Source: Antennarius striatus
Lineage: Eukaryota; Chordata; Actinopteri; Lophiiformes; Antennariidae
Length of the DNA: 64,000 bases
Reading direction: 5' to 3'
Assembly: GCF_040054535.1 (NCBI RefSeq)
Contig: NC_090794.1
Span: forward strand, 7,140,001 to 7,204,000
Shown: positions 1 through 14,227 of the stretch, one piece after another
Layout: every line of letters starts with the position of its first letter
Numbering within the stretch: the first letter of the stretch is position 1
Notes under the pieces: generated by a model
The model's input: only the letters and a program-made list of their open reading frames with translations
The model's database searches: none
Told to the model about the DNA's origin: nothing
Program-made: the position numbers and the translations under genes

Positions 1-2288
1 CACACCCATTTTATTCTAACTCTCCATCTTTCATTCTGATTCATTTCGTTTCTGTTACCCCCCCCACACACACACACACCCAACCTCCCTTAACTTCTCA
101 CTGCAGTCTGATCGGTTTGCTGCTGCAGCAGGACGTACTTGCAGATGGGTAGTTTTGCCACCAGAACTGACTTTCACCGTCTAACCCTGTCTTATTTATC
201 CTCCTCCTTAGTCAGTTTTTCTTTTTTATCTCCCATCCACTGCGCTCTCTCCCCTCTCATTAGGATGCACTGCTTCGACTTTCTCCCCCCCATCAGGACT
301 GCAGTCAGTTTTTTGCAGGGGCGGCTCCTCTGAGGAGAGGCAAGGGCATTGTCCTCATCTTTTTATTTATGTCTGTTGAACAGAAAGTGGTCAAGATTGT
401 AGACAAGAACACTATGGATGAGTGTGAAACATGTGGAAACATGCCTGTGAGGGCTGAAGCTGCACCGGATACGTTTTTAGAGTGTAAAACCACTATAATG
501 AACATGAAGGAAAGGGTCTCCTTGTGAATAATATATAATCACTTGATTCTGCTTTTTTCTTTTACACTGTCTCATTGTTGAAACTGCAGGATGTTTCAAG
601 TCCTTGCTTGCTAACACATTTGTCAAATAAACTTGAAATGTGACTTGTCAAAACTTTTCACGGTTTGTCTTCTTCTTCTTGCTTATCAAATCATTTCATG
701 AAGCCTGTGTTACTGAAGTCGACATTCTCCTGAAAGAAATCACTACTCCTCGTCATCATGTCGTCCCGCAAAGGTTAGAATGATGCGATGGCATTTGCTG
801 ACGGAATACATTTTAAAATATAGTGGATGATTTATTTATTCTGAGCTGATTCATTCGACAAATTCATCCTTGCCTCTTTTCTGGGATTGCTTTATGTCTG
901 TCCCATGGAAAGATATTGCATTTACAATCATAAAAAATGAAGTAGATATCCTCCGAAATAATAAAAGTGAATGAAATGTCTTCAGCACTTTGTTGCTTTT
1001 CCTTGGTACAGCAGCAGCTAACACATCCTCCTAGAGTCTCACTCAGCTTAGATTACCAACAGGGTTTTTACCAGTGGAGTCAATGGGAAGGTCACGTCTA
1101 ATGAAATGCTCGATATATCGGGACTATCCACAGGGTGCATGGTCTACAGTGCATGATGAGCCGAGTGGGGGTACAGTGGTGATCCGCAGAGTTACTGCAT
1201 TAACCTCTGGCCTAAGGGACTGATAGCACGGCGGCGCAGCGGTGATGCTGTCATACCAAAAAATAGAGCTGATCTTTACTATTTGGAATTAAAGATCAGA
1301 CTATTAAGGCTATAGACATTAGCATCACTGTTAAAAAACAAAAAAACAAAAGCAGAACAAAAACCCAAACTACAGTAAACTACTGCAAAATCAGTTTTAG
1401 GAAAAATATACTTGTACCTTTATAAATAATGAGTAAGTGTAAACAGGGTGCGATTTGTCAAAAACAAATAGAGGGGAATGTGTGTTTTTATTCATGAAAA
1501 AATAAGCAATCAGTAAGAAATTAATGAGCCCTATGAGCCCAAATTCTGAACAGTTCAACGTTCATATTTAATGTAAACCTAAAAAGACACAAAACATTTA
1601 ATTTTCTGTGCTGGTCACAATGTGAAAAATGTCCAAGATAGGCTTCAGGACTGTAGGGAAGAGAATGTGGCAAGAGGATTCAGCTCTTAGTGAACAGTCT
1701 GTATAACGTAACATTACCATAGATTAACATTTTGCATGTGATGTAAAATAACTCAGCAAATATCAGACTGAGTGAACAGTGTTGTTTCATGTATTCGGGT
1801 CAGGGTGAAAGATAGTTAAAAATGAATGTCCCTCCAGTTGTAACTGCAAAGAATGATTTGAATCTTGACGTCATGTGACATCATCTGTAGTCCTTTTGGT
1901 GTGACCTACAAAATGATCTATCATAATCTGAGGCTGGCCTCGCTCTATTTTATGAAGGTTTAATGAAACATGCTCTTTGTTACACCAGCAACCAGAGCCA
2001 ATAATTCCCTATGGATCTTGTGAGGGCTTAGACAGCACCATACATGTGTTGGAGCTGGGGACTCAAAAGTGTTGTATTTGTCACCAGTGTCTTGTTGAAC
2101 ATTGATTTTCCCTTAACTGATGTTTGCATCACAATGTGGTAAAGCCTCTGACTCTGAGGAGAAATTTCTTTGTGCAACGCATCTTATTGGGTGGGGAAAA
2201 AAAGCTGGCTTTGGAAAGGAAGATGTCACCATGAAGAGAAATAAAGTGATCTTTGAATCCTGATTTGTCTTCTGTTTTTTCTTTCCAG
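1..2288. other. vsnl1 upstream/intronic DNA, no firm gene
   Basis: This stretch lies upstream of the first visible vsnl1 coding exon and is probably vsnl1 intron plus flanking DNA. The N-terminal vsnl1 exon, which should carry the myristoylation start and first EF-hand, was not found here and probably lies before the window. The only coding hint is a weak candidate terminal exon at 384-527, listed separately. The rest is A/T-rich with short simple repeats, for example (CA)n near 65-80. Confidence 0.5.
384..527 (+). other. possible 3'-terminal exon of an unidentified gene
   Basis: An AG acceptor at 382-383 is followed by 47 open codons and TGA at 525-527. The peptide is acidic with several cysteines and begins KVVKIVDKN. 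About 100 bases further on is AATAAA at 626-631. Together these could be the last exon and poly(A) signal of a gene that starts before the window. The polypyrimidine tract is poor and I recognise no family, so chance is a serious alternative. Confidence 0.2.
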
Positions 2289-2609
2289 TTCTTCCCTTAT
2301 GGCGATGCCTCCAAGTTCGCCCAGCATGCCTTTAGGACCTTTGACAAGAACGGCGATGGCACCATTGACTTCAGAGAGTTCATCTGTGCGTTGTCCATCA
2401 CATCACGAGGCAGCTTTGAGCAGAAACTCAACTGGGCCTTCAACATGTATGACCTGGATGGAGATGGCAAGATCACACGAGTGGAGATGCTGGAGATCAT
2501 TGAGGTATTGCCACTAAGAGAACTGTCCAACTAATTATAGTACTGTGTTTTAAAGAAGTAATGTAACATTAGGAGAGTTTGACGATCTATAGGGCTCTCA
2601 TGTCTGTAG

Positions 2610-2657
<48 letters not shown>

Positions 2658-2990
2658 TCCTGGTAACAAATTCCGTCTTACGGGCATTGTCTCACTGTTC
2701 TCGGCTGTTGCTGAGTCACAAAATGATTTACATTTTTTAAAAACGAGTTAAAGGTCATGCAGCAGAAGGCAAAACTGGCATCAGCCGCACAAAATGCTAA
2801 TTATTTATACAAAGGAATGATATGAAAAGAGCAATCAGGGACAGACATTCTGGTATTTTCTGTCATGGACACTTTACTGAGACGGACGGGAGATTTTTTT
2901 TGTCTTTTAGAAGTTAAATTGTATATCGGCATCATTTCCTTTAGTTCTTGGGAAGTAAGAAGGGAAGTAAGCTGGTATTCTCTCTCTCTC

Positions 2991-3026
<36 letters not shown>

Positions 3027-3251
3027 CCTCTCCCTCTCTCCCTCTCTCTGCAGGCGATCTACAAGATGGTGGGTACTGTGATCATGATGAAAATGAATGA
3101 GGACGGCCTGACGCCTGAGCAGAGGGTGGACAAGATCTTCTCCAAAATGGATAAGAACAACGATGACCAGATCTCCCTGGAGGAGTTCAAAGAGGCAGCT
3201 AAGAGCGACCCATCCATCGTATTACTCCTGCAGTGTGACCTCCAGAAATAG
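2289..3251 (+). CDS. vsnl1: visinin-like protein 1 (last two coding exons)
   Basis: Neuronal calcium sensor with EF-hands that changes membrane association and partner binding with Ca2+. Exons seen are 2289-2504 (phase 0 both ends, 72 codons) and 3054-3251 (65 codons plus TAG). The first begins [10 protein letters not shown] and carries EF-hand loops [12 protein letters not shown] and [12 protein letters not shown]; the second has [12 protein letters not shown]. The C-terminal LLQCDLQK is the VSNL1 signature (human LLQCDIQK) and separates it from hippocalcin-like 1 and neurocalcin, which end differently. The N-terminal exon with the start and first EF-hand is outside the window, so the gene is partial. 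The final intron ends in a long CT microsatellite that doubles as the polypyrimidine tract. The 3' UTR runs to a poly(A) signal at 3934. I cannot tell which teleost duplicate this is. Confidence 0.93.
2611..2657. repeat. (CA)n microsatellite
   Basis: Pure CA dinucleotide run of about 45 bases in the last vsnl1 intron. Confidence 0.9.
2979..3047 (+). repeat. (CT)n microsatellite at vsnl1 splice acceptor
   Basis: About 70 bases of nearly pure CT/CCCT repeat end a few bases before the acceptor CAG at 3051-3053, so the repeat forms the polypyrimidine tract for the last vsnl1 exon. Confidence 0.9.
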
Positions 3252-3933
3252 GCTGGAGGGCGAATAGAGAGCTCCACCAGCCGTCACGGACTGCACAGAA
3301 AGAATTTCATGTTCCATTCAGTTTGCAGCTATTTCCACTGAAAAAAAAAATGCTTGGACTACCTTTCAATGGATCTGCTTCTTGTGTTTGAAACACTCGT
3401 GTGCATGAGAATGTTATTTGCTATAAAAAGATCTACACACAACATAAAACAGTGTGCGGGTACAAGAGGGCGGGTGCAGGCTCGCACTGCAGACACACTC
3501 GCACTACATATACACACACAGATATACACACACACACACACACACACGCATTTCTCATTACATATGAACACCTCGCACAAATAATATATAGATATAGAAA
3601 TATGAATATATATATATATATATATATTTAAATTATTCAAAGATCAACTGCCAAAATGTGAAGTGTGCAAAGTACTTTCCATACAGTCTCATCCTACTGG
3701 AGCTTGCGCATCATTGATGTGCTACGTCGAATTTGCCGCTACTCTATTTATTGTTACGAGTTTACCGATGCTAGCCGTATGTGTACCATAAGACTGAGTA
3801 ATGTCAACTGAACCAAATTCCTATGGTAATGTGTCTGCCTCCAAAAGAATATCCATCGTCTCAGATATTAGCTCTAGAAGAGATGGATTAGCATTTGTCC
3901 AACTCCTCCTTCCAAAAACATGCTTGTACTGTC

Positions 3934-3939
3934 AATAAA
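3934..3939 (+). terminator. vsnl1 polyadenylation signal
   Basis: AATAAA lies about 680 bases after the vsnl1 stop. It is the first good hexamer after the coding exon and is followed by T/G-rich sequence. Confidence 0.55.
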
Positions 3940-6186
3940 GAAAATGTAAATGTAGTTAATTTGCATGCCTTTAGTTCTGCCTTAAAAATCTCCTCGTTTT
4001 GCATCCTGTAATTGCAGACAGAAAGCCTTATCAAAGCAGCACGGTGACACTTGAGAGAGACCACAAGAAAACATTTTTATCGAATACAAAGAAAAATTCT
4101 AATTAAGTAAGTCCTACTAAATATTGTCGTATGGGATGTGATTTTTGTGATCTGTCGAGACGTCTATGTTTGACTGCTTTAAATGTGGGAGCATGTTTCC
4201 TCATAGATTAACTGTAATATATGTCGCTAAGATTTCAAATCCCCTGCATTTAAACACACAGATGCTGAACCTGGAGAAATCCATTGTTTTTATCCAGAGA
4301 TAAAATAAAAAATAGAAATACGAATTGAAGAAAAGGTTGAGAAGCTAGCGAGATCAAACATTTACATTCTGGTTTCCTGATGAATGAGTGACGTTTAGTT
4401 TAGCTGAATTAGATAAGATTAGACCAAACCAAGTATTCATCTATAGTTGGAGTGCATTGCTATCAAATTTAGTTGTAACCCTTGTGTCGTCATCTCATAC
4501 ACTTTTTTTTCCTGTTAGCCTGCAGGTTGCATATCAGTATGAATAATTCAGATGAGGTTTTTAGAATCTTAGCATTGTGGAGGAGAAGAAATGAGTCCCA
4601 CGCAGCATTTGAGCTTTCTTTATAGTCCTTTCCTGTGGAAGTATACGACTGATGACAATGAGAGGAGAAGTAGATGGTGTTTCCTGACACTCTGTTACTA
4701 GTAGAAGACAACCCTTGTTGTAAAGCCACATGTTTAGTAGGTGGGACTATTTGCCCTACCTAACTGTAAGAGTATTGTCCTCTCTAAATCAGTCAATCTT
4801 TTTGTACTTTTTTACTCTTTTCTCTCACATTGTACAAGTTCTGATGCATATACTGAGTGTAGAGAAGTTCAGAGTGGTACCTCTTAAAAATGATAAGATG
4901 TTACATGTAAGACCACCTTTATGTTTCAATGAGTTTACCTGGAACTGTCTGAAAGCACCACAGACTCTTTCCAACCTGCATCAATAGTCCATTGAGTTAA
5001 AAGCTTCAGGATGTTACAGAAGGGGTATATCATAACACACAGTCGCAATAAAAGCCCAGCATTTCAGTCCGTCGTCACGTCTCAGCAGCGTCCCCGTCTA
5101 ACCTGAACTTCTTTACATGAACACCGTTGGCCAGTCAATGTTCCTGATTCCAAGTCTGCTATAACTGTTACTGCTATCAACATACCAAATGTAAGCAAAC
5201 GCAAACGTGTACAAGGATTCTTTTGTAGCATGTATTGTGTCCCTGATGACATGGCTGCACTACTCCCTGTGTTGTGATTTAATCTAATAAAAGGATCTCT
5301 ATGGGCTCTTCGCTGGTCTGTCAAAGAAACATTTTATCTTCTCTTTCAGGCAATTCACATAACTTTTTTTATTCAGTATGTAGTTTTAGTTATCTGCTTC
5401 AACTTTATTTCAGGTCCATTCACTAGTTCATTCTACTGTTATGCCCTTATTTTGACAAACTCTTCCTCTTGTTATTATTTTTGTTTATTCATTACTATTG
5501 ACTCATTATTCAAAAAAATGTTTTGCTTTTTTTGTGGTAACCTGTCTTTAGTGTCTTTTCAGTCTTGCCCAAAATTAGAACAAGAAAATACAGTTTGATC
5601 TTACATAAATGATATAAATAAAATAATATAAGTATAATAATGCAGTACTTACAGTGGTTATTCTTTGACAAAGTTGTATCTGAAGTATTATACATAAAAA
5701 GAAAAAAAGAATCAGTTAATCATCACAACTACCTTAAACTATTTATTCATTTTTATTTTTAATTGTTTCAGCGTTAGTTTCGATAGTTCTACCATCTTAC
5801 TGATGACAGTTTGGATGCAGGGCTTGTATTACCTGGGAAAGATTTAGTTTTTAAAAAATATATACTGTATGTACTGTCAAACCAATGCATTTATGCAGAC
5901 AAAAGATCCCAGTGCTCCCTTATCAGTGAAGTGCTGCAGTCAGTTGGTCTAGACCCCCTGTCCCTACATGAACTCTAGTCACCCAGTTTCTCTTAGTGAT
6001 GCTTCAGTGAAGGCATTAATCTAACGAGCTCCCATCAATACTTAAATCCATTATTGAATAGAGTGCACTGATGCAAGGCCTACTGCAGTACGTCTCTGAA
6101 ATGTGGTTGAGTAGCCACCAGGTGCCACTGTTTAGGCAATGTTAAAGCAGAACAGACTAAATTGTCACATTTTCTAGAAAAAAAGA

Positions 6187-6232
6187 AAGAAATCAACTTT
6201 ATTAGTCCCTTGTAGGGGAAATTAATTGTCCA
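6187..6232 (-). mobile_element. LINE 3'-tail remnant
   Basis: On the minus strand this reads as a short piece ending in GGGACTAATAAAGTTGATTT. It resembles the 3' end (GGGATTAATAAAGT plus tetranucleotide tail) of the LINE at 9555-11054, so it is probably an old, heavily 5'-truncated insertion of a related family. The assignment rests on about 30 similar bases. Confidence 0.4.
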
Positions 6233-6276
6233 ATCTAGTTGTTAGTTGTTGTAAATCTGTGTGCGTGTGTATATAT

Positions 6277-6545
6277 ACAGTTATGTTCATAATATTAGAA
6301 TTGTGTCTAAAAATGTGACTAAACCTCAAAATTCTTCAAATATTTTTTTTTAATGCACACAATTGGGGACACTTCTCATTATATTTCTAACAGAGAAAAG
6401 TGGAAAAAGTCATTAAATATGATATTTTACAGAAAGTCAACAATGTTCACAAAAAATAGCAGTGTTGGCATCTTTTAAAACTCAAAAATGTACAGCATAA
6501 AACTAAGAAATGCTTGACGATAACTGTTTCACATCTGTCAACACT
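6277..6545. mobile_element. possible Tc1/mariner-type terminal fragment
   Basis: The stretch starting TACAGTTATGTTCATAATAT resembles, from memory, the termini of a common fish Tc1/mariner-like family. No transposase frame remains and no matching inverted terminus was found, so this is at best a non-autonomous or decayed piece. Confidence 0.3.
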
Positions 6546-7529
6546 GCACCTTGGCAGTGCTCAGGTACCTCTCCACTGCCAGTTCACAATCTGAGCTTTT
6601 TGGTCCACATGGGTCTTGAGCCGGCCAGCCTCCAGTCCCCAGCTCGAGACCAAGGGGACTGAGACCCGAACAGTTTCTATGCAAGCATAGTTCAGTATTT
6701 AGAGACGGCAAGAATTTGCTGTTGAATTGTTTAATTTTTCTTTTTTGAAACCTATACAGAAAAAAACGAGTTGAAAAGAAAGCAATTTAAATCCGCTCAT
6801 GACTGTTTGCTTTGACAGCACTCATAACACAGGGTTCATCTGGAGGCTGGTGGACTTGGACTTAAAACAACCGCACTTAACTAAAACCCCAGAGACAGCA
6901 TCATCACAGGCTGTTTGATGCTTCAGGCCCTGTGTAAATGTGGAAAATACATACAAGCTATTGATTTACATGGGTTCACTCACAGGACAGCAGTCACATC
7001 GAGACTGACTATAAAGAGAGAAGGGGCTTTTTTTTTTAAAAAGGAAAGTTTATTTTACAGAAATCACTTACTTTACATAGTCATCAATACTGCTTTATAG
7101 CACAGCCTACGTGACCATGGTTTGATCTAATTCAAAAGAATAGATGCAAAACAGCACTGGTAAATCTATCTTCACTGGTAGATTTAACATCTTTCCCATG
7201 TGAAATACTTTCACCAGTAACTATTTAATCTCTCATATGACTCAGGTTGAAGTGGTTGTTATCATACCTATCAATTTGATACACCATGATCTCAAATATT
7301 AAAGTACTCCAATGAAAATCAAATTGAAAGTTGAGTTTAGATAAGCAAAATCCCACGTTCCATTAAGTCACATGTGTTTGATGATTGAAATCAAATAAAA
7401 TCTTCAATTCACCCAAATCTTCAACAGAAACCTTTTGAAAATGGCCTCAGTCAACAACAGAGTGAAGCAGATACACAAACTTTGTACAGGAATAGAAAAG
7501 GTTTGGGGCTTCAAAGAGAAGACAGAACT

Positions 7530-9044
7530 TTATTTTGGAGGGTCTGTGTTGATGCCATATTTTTCTTTTAGTAGCTTCAACTGTTCCTCTTTCTTCTTCG
7601 TGTCCATCTTCTGGAAAGCCTTTGAAGAGAAAAAAAAAAGCAAATTAACTAAATGAACATTAATTTTGCATTTTCCTATATTCCTTTTTTTAAATCCCAA
7701 AACACTTTCATTTGAACTGTGAAGAAAATCTCTTACTCTACTGCATTTTGACCCAATTGTGTCTTCATACTCTATAAAACAAATACGTACTCTGTTTGCA
7801 TTGTAGTAAAGGACGACCAGGTAACGGTTGCAGACATTGAAGCCAGACAGATGGTCACACGCGTTCTTGGCATCGAATATGTCTTCATAAACCACATAGG
7901 CTGTTCCTCTTGTTTCAGGTGTGTTCCCCCTGAGAAGCGAAAAAACAGTGAAACCAACTGATGACAATATCAATCTCTACAGTCTTACAGGTGTTTAAGA
8001 TTTTGTTCAGTAAAATGAAACTTAACAAAATATTTAGCTTAAGCCTTCGTATGCTAATAGTGGTCATTAGCGTCGGCCACTTCACAAGTCAATCTGCTGA
8101 ATAGTTTGTTAGTGGAGTTCTGAAAGGACCCGATTGTAAATAGGTGATCAATGATGTTGCAGCTGTTAAGACATGGTTTCTCTACATAGATGGCTTCTTT
8201 CACTCCTCTCTCAAACCATTTGTCCCCCAATTCAAAAAAAGATGTGCCCCACGTAGCTGATCCTAGATAGAATAAATGCCTCTCTAACCACAAAATGGGT
8301 TTGATAAAACAATAAAATTCACAACTACATTCTCTGGCAGATTTACTCCCTGAATCCTACAAATGTGAAAGACTATGAAAAACCTTTAAAACACTTACGT
8401 TCTGATTTGACGTATTGGTCCGTATTTCCCAAAGATGTCATACATTTCCTCAGCTGTGATCTTGTACGGAAGGTTCCTGATATACAGTATTCTGTTCACC
8501 TCTGGAGGTAATCTTATCTGAAACATACAAAAGACAAACATTACACATGTTGTCTGACACTACGGCAGTGCAAGGCGTCAGAAAATTACCGGCACAGGCA
8601 AACAATAAATTCTTCTTTTAATAGCTAAACTTAATTCTAAAATCCTCTCACTAACGCCGGGGTAAAGAACATTATTTTATTACAGTCATCTGTATGGCCA
8701 TTAGGCTGAGACCAGTTTTCTTCATTTAATGGCAAAAAGCGGTTGGCTATGATTATCAACCTACGTTCGCGATAATGATTTTTTACATATTAATACACAT
8801 ACAAAACTTATTTAGATAACAAAAAGATCTCATATAAGTTGCCTGTTACTTGTATGCAATGTGCAATTACAATAGAAGACGGAAATGCTGTTAGATTCAC
8901 AGGAAGAGTGATGGTTTTCAACCTTAAGCTAACCTCAAATAACGACATATTCGAAGCACATGAAGTAAAATTATATCCATCATAGAATACACAACTCAAG
9001 TTGTTTGTACTTACATTTGCGCGTTTCGCTGCCTGCATAGCCAT
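7530..9044 (-). CDS. sf3b6: splicing factor 3B subunit 6 (p14/SF3b14a)
   Basis: Small RNA-recognition-motif protein of the SF3b part of U2 snRNP; it contacts the pre-mRNA branch region and SF3B1 in the nucleus. Four coding exons on the minus strand: 9044-9015, 8517-8399, 7929-7791 and 7619-7530, all with GT/AG borders and matching phases. They give 125 aa, equal to human. The start is [13 protein letters not shown]2 is [10 protein letters not shown], and the RNP1 region is GTAYVVYED. The C-terminal helix ends INTDPPK, the conserved SF3B6 tail. The TAA stop sits inside an AATAAA hexamer (7534-7529, minus strand). The ATG at 9044 is chosen because it gives the conserved N terminus. Divergence from human is minimal, and no duplication or damage is seen. 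Confidence 0.96.
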
Positions 9045-9244
9045 GGTTGAATAGTTTGTGTGAGACTTTCACCGATGAACAACAAACGCAGCGCAGTATG
9101 CTCTTTACCTTAAAATGGCAGCTAACAGTAAGTGATGATGGACTTCCGGTTTCCGGGTAAGCAAACACGTCATATCGCCGCTGCTGCCCCCTATTGGATG
9201 AAGTCTTTGCTGCAGGCCAACGCAACCATCAGACGCTATGGATG

Positions 9245-9492
<248 letters not shown>

Positions 9493-9545
9493 AAGATAGA
9501 GGGAGACAGACTTTATTAATCCCGAAGGGCAATATGTAATTATGT
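9493..9545 (-). mobile_element. LINE 3'-end remnant, minus strand
   Basis: On the minus strand this reads GGGATTAATAAAGTCTGTCT followed by TATC-type repeats. That is the same 3'-end signature as the plus-strand LINE starting about 10 bases away. It is therefore the tail of a very short, oppositely oriented copy, or the inverted start of one rearranged insertion. Confidence 0.55.
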
Positions 9546-9554
9546 AATTAATTA

Positions 9555-11054
<1,500 letters not shown>

Positions 11055-14000
11055 GCAGACAAGGTATTATGTCATTAAAACCTTTATTTATTATAAAATA
11101 TGCATTCGGTTCCAAACCTCAACATCGTCATTCAAGCGGACTTATTCATAACATTTTTATTTATAATGTGTTTTAAAATTTTAACATACAGAACGAGCCG
11201 TCAATATACTGTGATCATAATATAATAGCCAGGCGCAATGAGAACGGGGGAAAAAAAATCAATTTATATGGTGCTTTAGCTCCCCCTAGAGATTTAACTC
11301 AGCCACTTGGACAAGTTGGACGAATTTAACAAAATGACTAGTTAATTTCGATAAAAAAAGTATTGATTATTGAAAACTCGTAATTGCGTAATTTAATTTG
11401 GCAACGTCACTCATTTGGAGACAGCTGTTTGGCCACGATGACATAAGAACACAGGATATTTCGGTGGTTCCAGGTATTGCATTTATGGTAAGACCAACAT
11501 ATTGAACAAAAATGTGAATATATTGAAATACAACCTATTGAATTCTGGTGGCAGGGTCAGAATAATGCCGACGTGAACGGCCCGCCGCAGTGGTGAAACG
11601 ATCTGTTAGTGTTACTATGTCGGTAGTGTGGTTGTGCTGAGTGGAGGGTCTTCGTGACTGCAATGAGATGTCATGGCTGGTTATAAACTCCTGGTGCAGT
11701 GAACAGAATTCATTCAATGGTGGGGAGTGTACAGAAACTCTTACAGGACATTATTTGCTTTCCGATTTTGTGTTTCTTGCTTATAAAGTAACATCATGTC
11801 AGTGTATATCATCAGAAATAAGGTTGTTGCCATGACGGGTTCCGTCAGCTAGTTCCGGGTCACGGATGAAAAACGGGGGGAAAGCGCGAGGAGGTTTTGG
11901 CACGCGCGTGACGCTGGCCTCTCGACTGTAGCCCGTTACTAATGTACTACTGTATCTGTTTGCTGTGGAGATTGAGATTGGAGATTGCTTTGAGATTATA
12001 TCTAACACACACTAAAATAGTTTCACGAGCATTTCTGACAATATTTTTCACCTGAAGAAAAAAAAAAAAAAACAAAAACGGTTAAAAAACTTCAAGGTTT
12101 AACGCCGCAGCGGCTGTGATTAGCACCGCTCGGTTGTTTTTACTTAAAGTCTGCTTGCAGTTTCACCTTCATCTTGACTTGAAGACTCGGAAGAATTTCT
12201 GGTAATAATCAATCAATAATGTGATGAAATGTTTGCTAATACTGTCTAATGTAATGCACATCGGTAAATCAAGATTACAGGTCAGCTGTCATGTTAATAT
12301 GCCCGCACTTGATTTAGCACCTGTAAGGTAATTTGCCAATAATGAAGATGTGCAGTGATGAATTTACCGCTGCTAACACTACTTATAAATGTAACGTGAG
12401 CCAACTCCGAAACTCTAACCTTTGTTTTCTTTATCTCTTTAAATTTAATTATTGGTGTAAACTTTGAATTAAACAGATTCGCTAACTTCAAACTTAAACA
12501 TCTTTTTAACTCAAGCTATCACTAGCGACCTGCTAGCATCGATTAAGTGATGACGTCACTGTAAATTAGTCTCCGTGTACACCAAATGCTAATTTTTTAT
12601 AAAAGCATGTGATCGAAGTTGGTGCCACAATGAGTATTGCTTGTTTTTGTCCAATATAATGTGACAATAGACAACACCAAAGGAGATCGGTGGACCCTTA
12701 TGTCCTCACGTTATAGCCTTGTGTTTGATCCACATATTATTAGTCATTGTCAATGACAACCGTGCCTAGCTTGTGGAGTCACATTTGAATCTTTATCAGT
12801 TTGATTATTGTTCAGATTTTCCTCCCTGCTGACTCAAAACAGTTTGGTTTTAGATAAAGTCTGTATCATAATTGTCTTCACAGTAGTGAATGTTCTGATC
12901 TCTGGAAATGTTAAAAATAATATTCCAGATCCATATTATTAGTTTAATTAGTTTAATACTGGTGATCAGTTCTCATAGAATTTCCTGTTCGGGAGAGCTC
13001 AATTTAAATAGAGCAGATTTTACGGAGAAAAACGTAACAAATTGAACTTTTGTTATTGCCAATATTTTGTTGTGGAAAGTTAAGCGACTAGAAGTATTTA
13101 GTAATGTTAAACCATTTATGCTTCAAGTGAAATGTAATTTATTTTGCTAAGGATTTCTTTAACTAAAACCAGTGCCGTAAAGATAATGTAAATGTGTTAT
13201 GTGTGAAGTAGCATAGGAGCTGTCTTTATTGAAAGCCATTAATTGGTTTCAAAATCTTAACACATGATGAAGAGAAACGTTCATTACCTTGAATAAATGT
13301 AATGCAGGGCCATTATTGCAATTAATCAGCAATTGGATCCAATTTGTTAAGTGTCCATGTTTTTAACATGTATTTTGGAATTTGTGTTTTTAGATTTCCT
13401 GCTGCATTTGCTGTCAGTAAGATTTGTGCTCCATCATCTCCTCTGAGCATCAAAGATCAAAACAGACGTAGTGAGTATTTTGGAATATAGTAGCATTTTC
13501 TCTTTCTTTTTGAACCAATTTTCTGAGAGGAAAAACCCTGACAATCATTTTACATCAGTGTTTTGGTGTTTCACTTGGTGTTTGATGTTTGTTGAATGAT
13601 TATGCTCTGATTTCTGTTCTTTGGATAGCTAACACCTCCACTTTCTTGAACAATAATTTGTAACTTTAGGATGATCATTTCACCTTTAGAGTCCATTATT
13701 ACTGACATTGCTGTCAAGTAGGCACACCTGCAGTAGTCCCTAAACAATGGGACAAATAAGGCTACATGACATGGACAGGTTACTGTATCATCAATCATTT
13801 ACAGGTATATGATTCTCTCACTCAGAAGATGAGAAGGGTAATGGGAGATTTTTCTTTCGGGAATTCATAATAAGTGTTTTTCTTTCTTCAGGTGGAAGAA
13901 ACAACTAAATATATTTGTCTTTATTGATAGTAAACCAAATATTTGGATATTTTGGGGGATTGTTTAGACAAAAAATATCTCTTAAATTTTATAGGCTACA

Positions 14001-14152
14001 TGATAATTGTCAGATTATCCAGTAATGAAATGCATTAAATTCAGCCTAAATAATTTTGTTCTCTTACATGCAGGTGACAAGAATTATGGATGTAAGGGAC
14101 ATTGTTGTTTAATTAGTCTTTTTTGTCTGTTTTGTGCTTCTATATTTAACAG
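11055..14152. other. tdrd6 upstream region
   Basis: No protein-coding exon was recognised between the LINE and the tdrd6 coding exon. The stretch around 11820-12130 is comparatively CpG-rich and is a reasonable site for the tdrd6 promoter and first non-coding exon. A possible 5' UTR exon lies at 13394-13467 (acceptor TTTTTAG, donor GTAGTG). The remainder is A/T-rich. Confidence 0.4.
12551..12558. promoter_or_regulatory. consensus CRE upstream of tdrd6
   Basis: A perfect palindromic cAMP response element, TGACGTCA, lies about 1.7 kb before the tdrd6 start codon. Germ-cell genes are often driven by CREM through such sites; whether this one sits in the promoter or in the first intron is not visible. 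Confidence 0.35.
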
Positions 14153-14227
14153 AAAACATCTGATACTGGCACAGCTGTGTTAAGAGGTGATAAGACATGA
14201 GCAACTGGAATTCAGAAAAGTACCAGA

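Larger units (their letters stand above)
3940..7528. other. intergenic vsnl1-sf3b6, TE fragments only
   Basis: No gene is recognisable. Open frames here are short and unlike known proteins. Two weak repeat traces are listed separately: a LINE 3'-tail remnant near 6187 and a Tc1/mariner-like terminal fragment from about 6277. Confidence 0.5.

Noticed and set aside
758-777. Short start codon exon reading Met-Ser-Ser-Arg-Lys before GTTAG
   Set aside because: Only five codons, weak donor and no downstream exon to join; not supportable.
2865-3053. N-terminal extension of the last vsnl1 exon frame
   Set aside because: It is intron plus the CT repeat; the acceptor at 3053 and the VSNL1 family sequence show that the exon starts at 3054.
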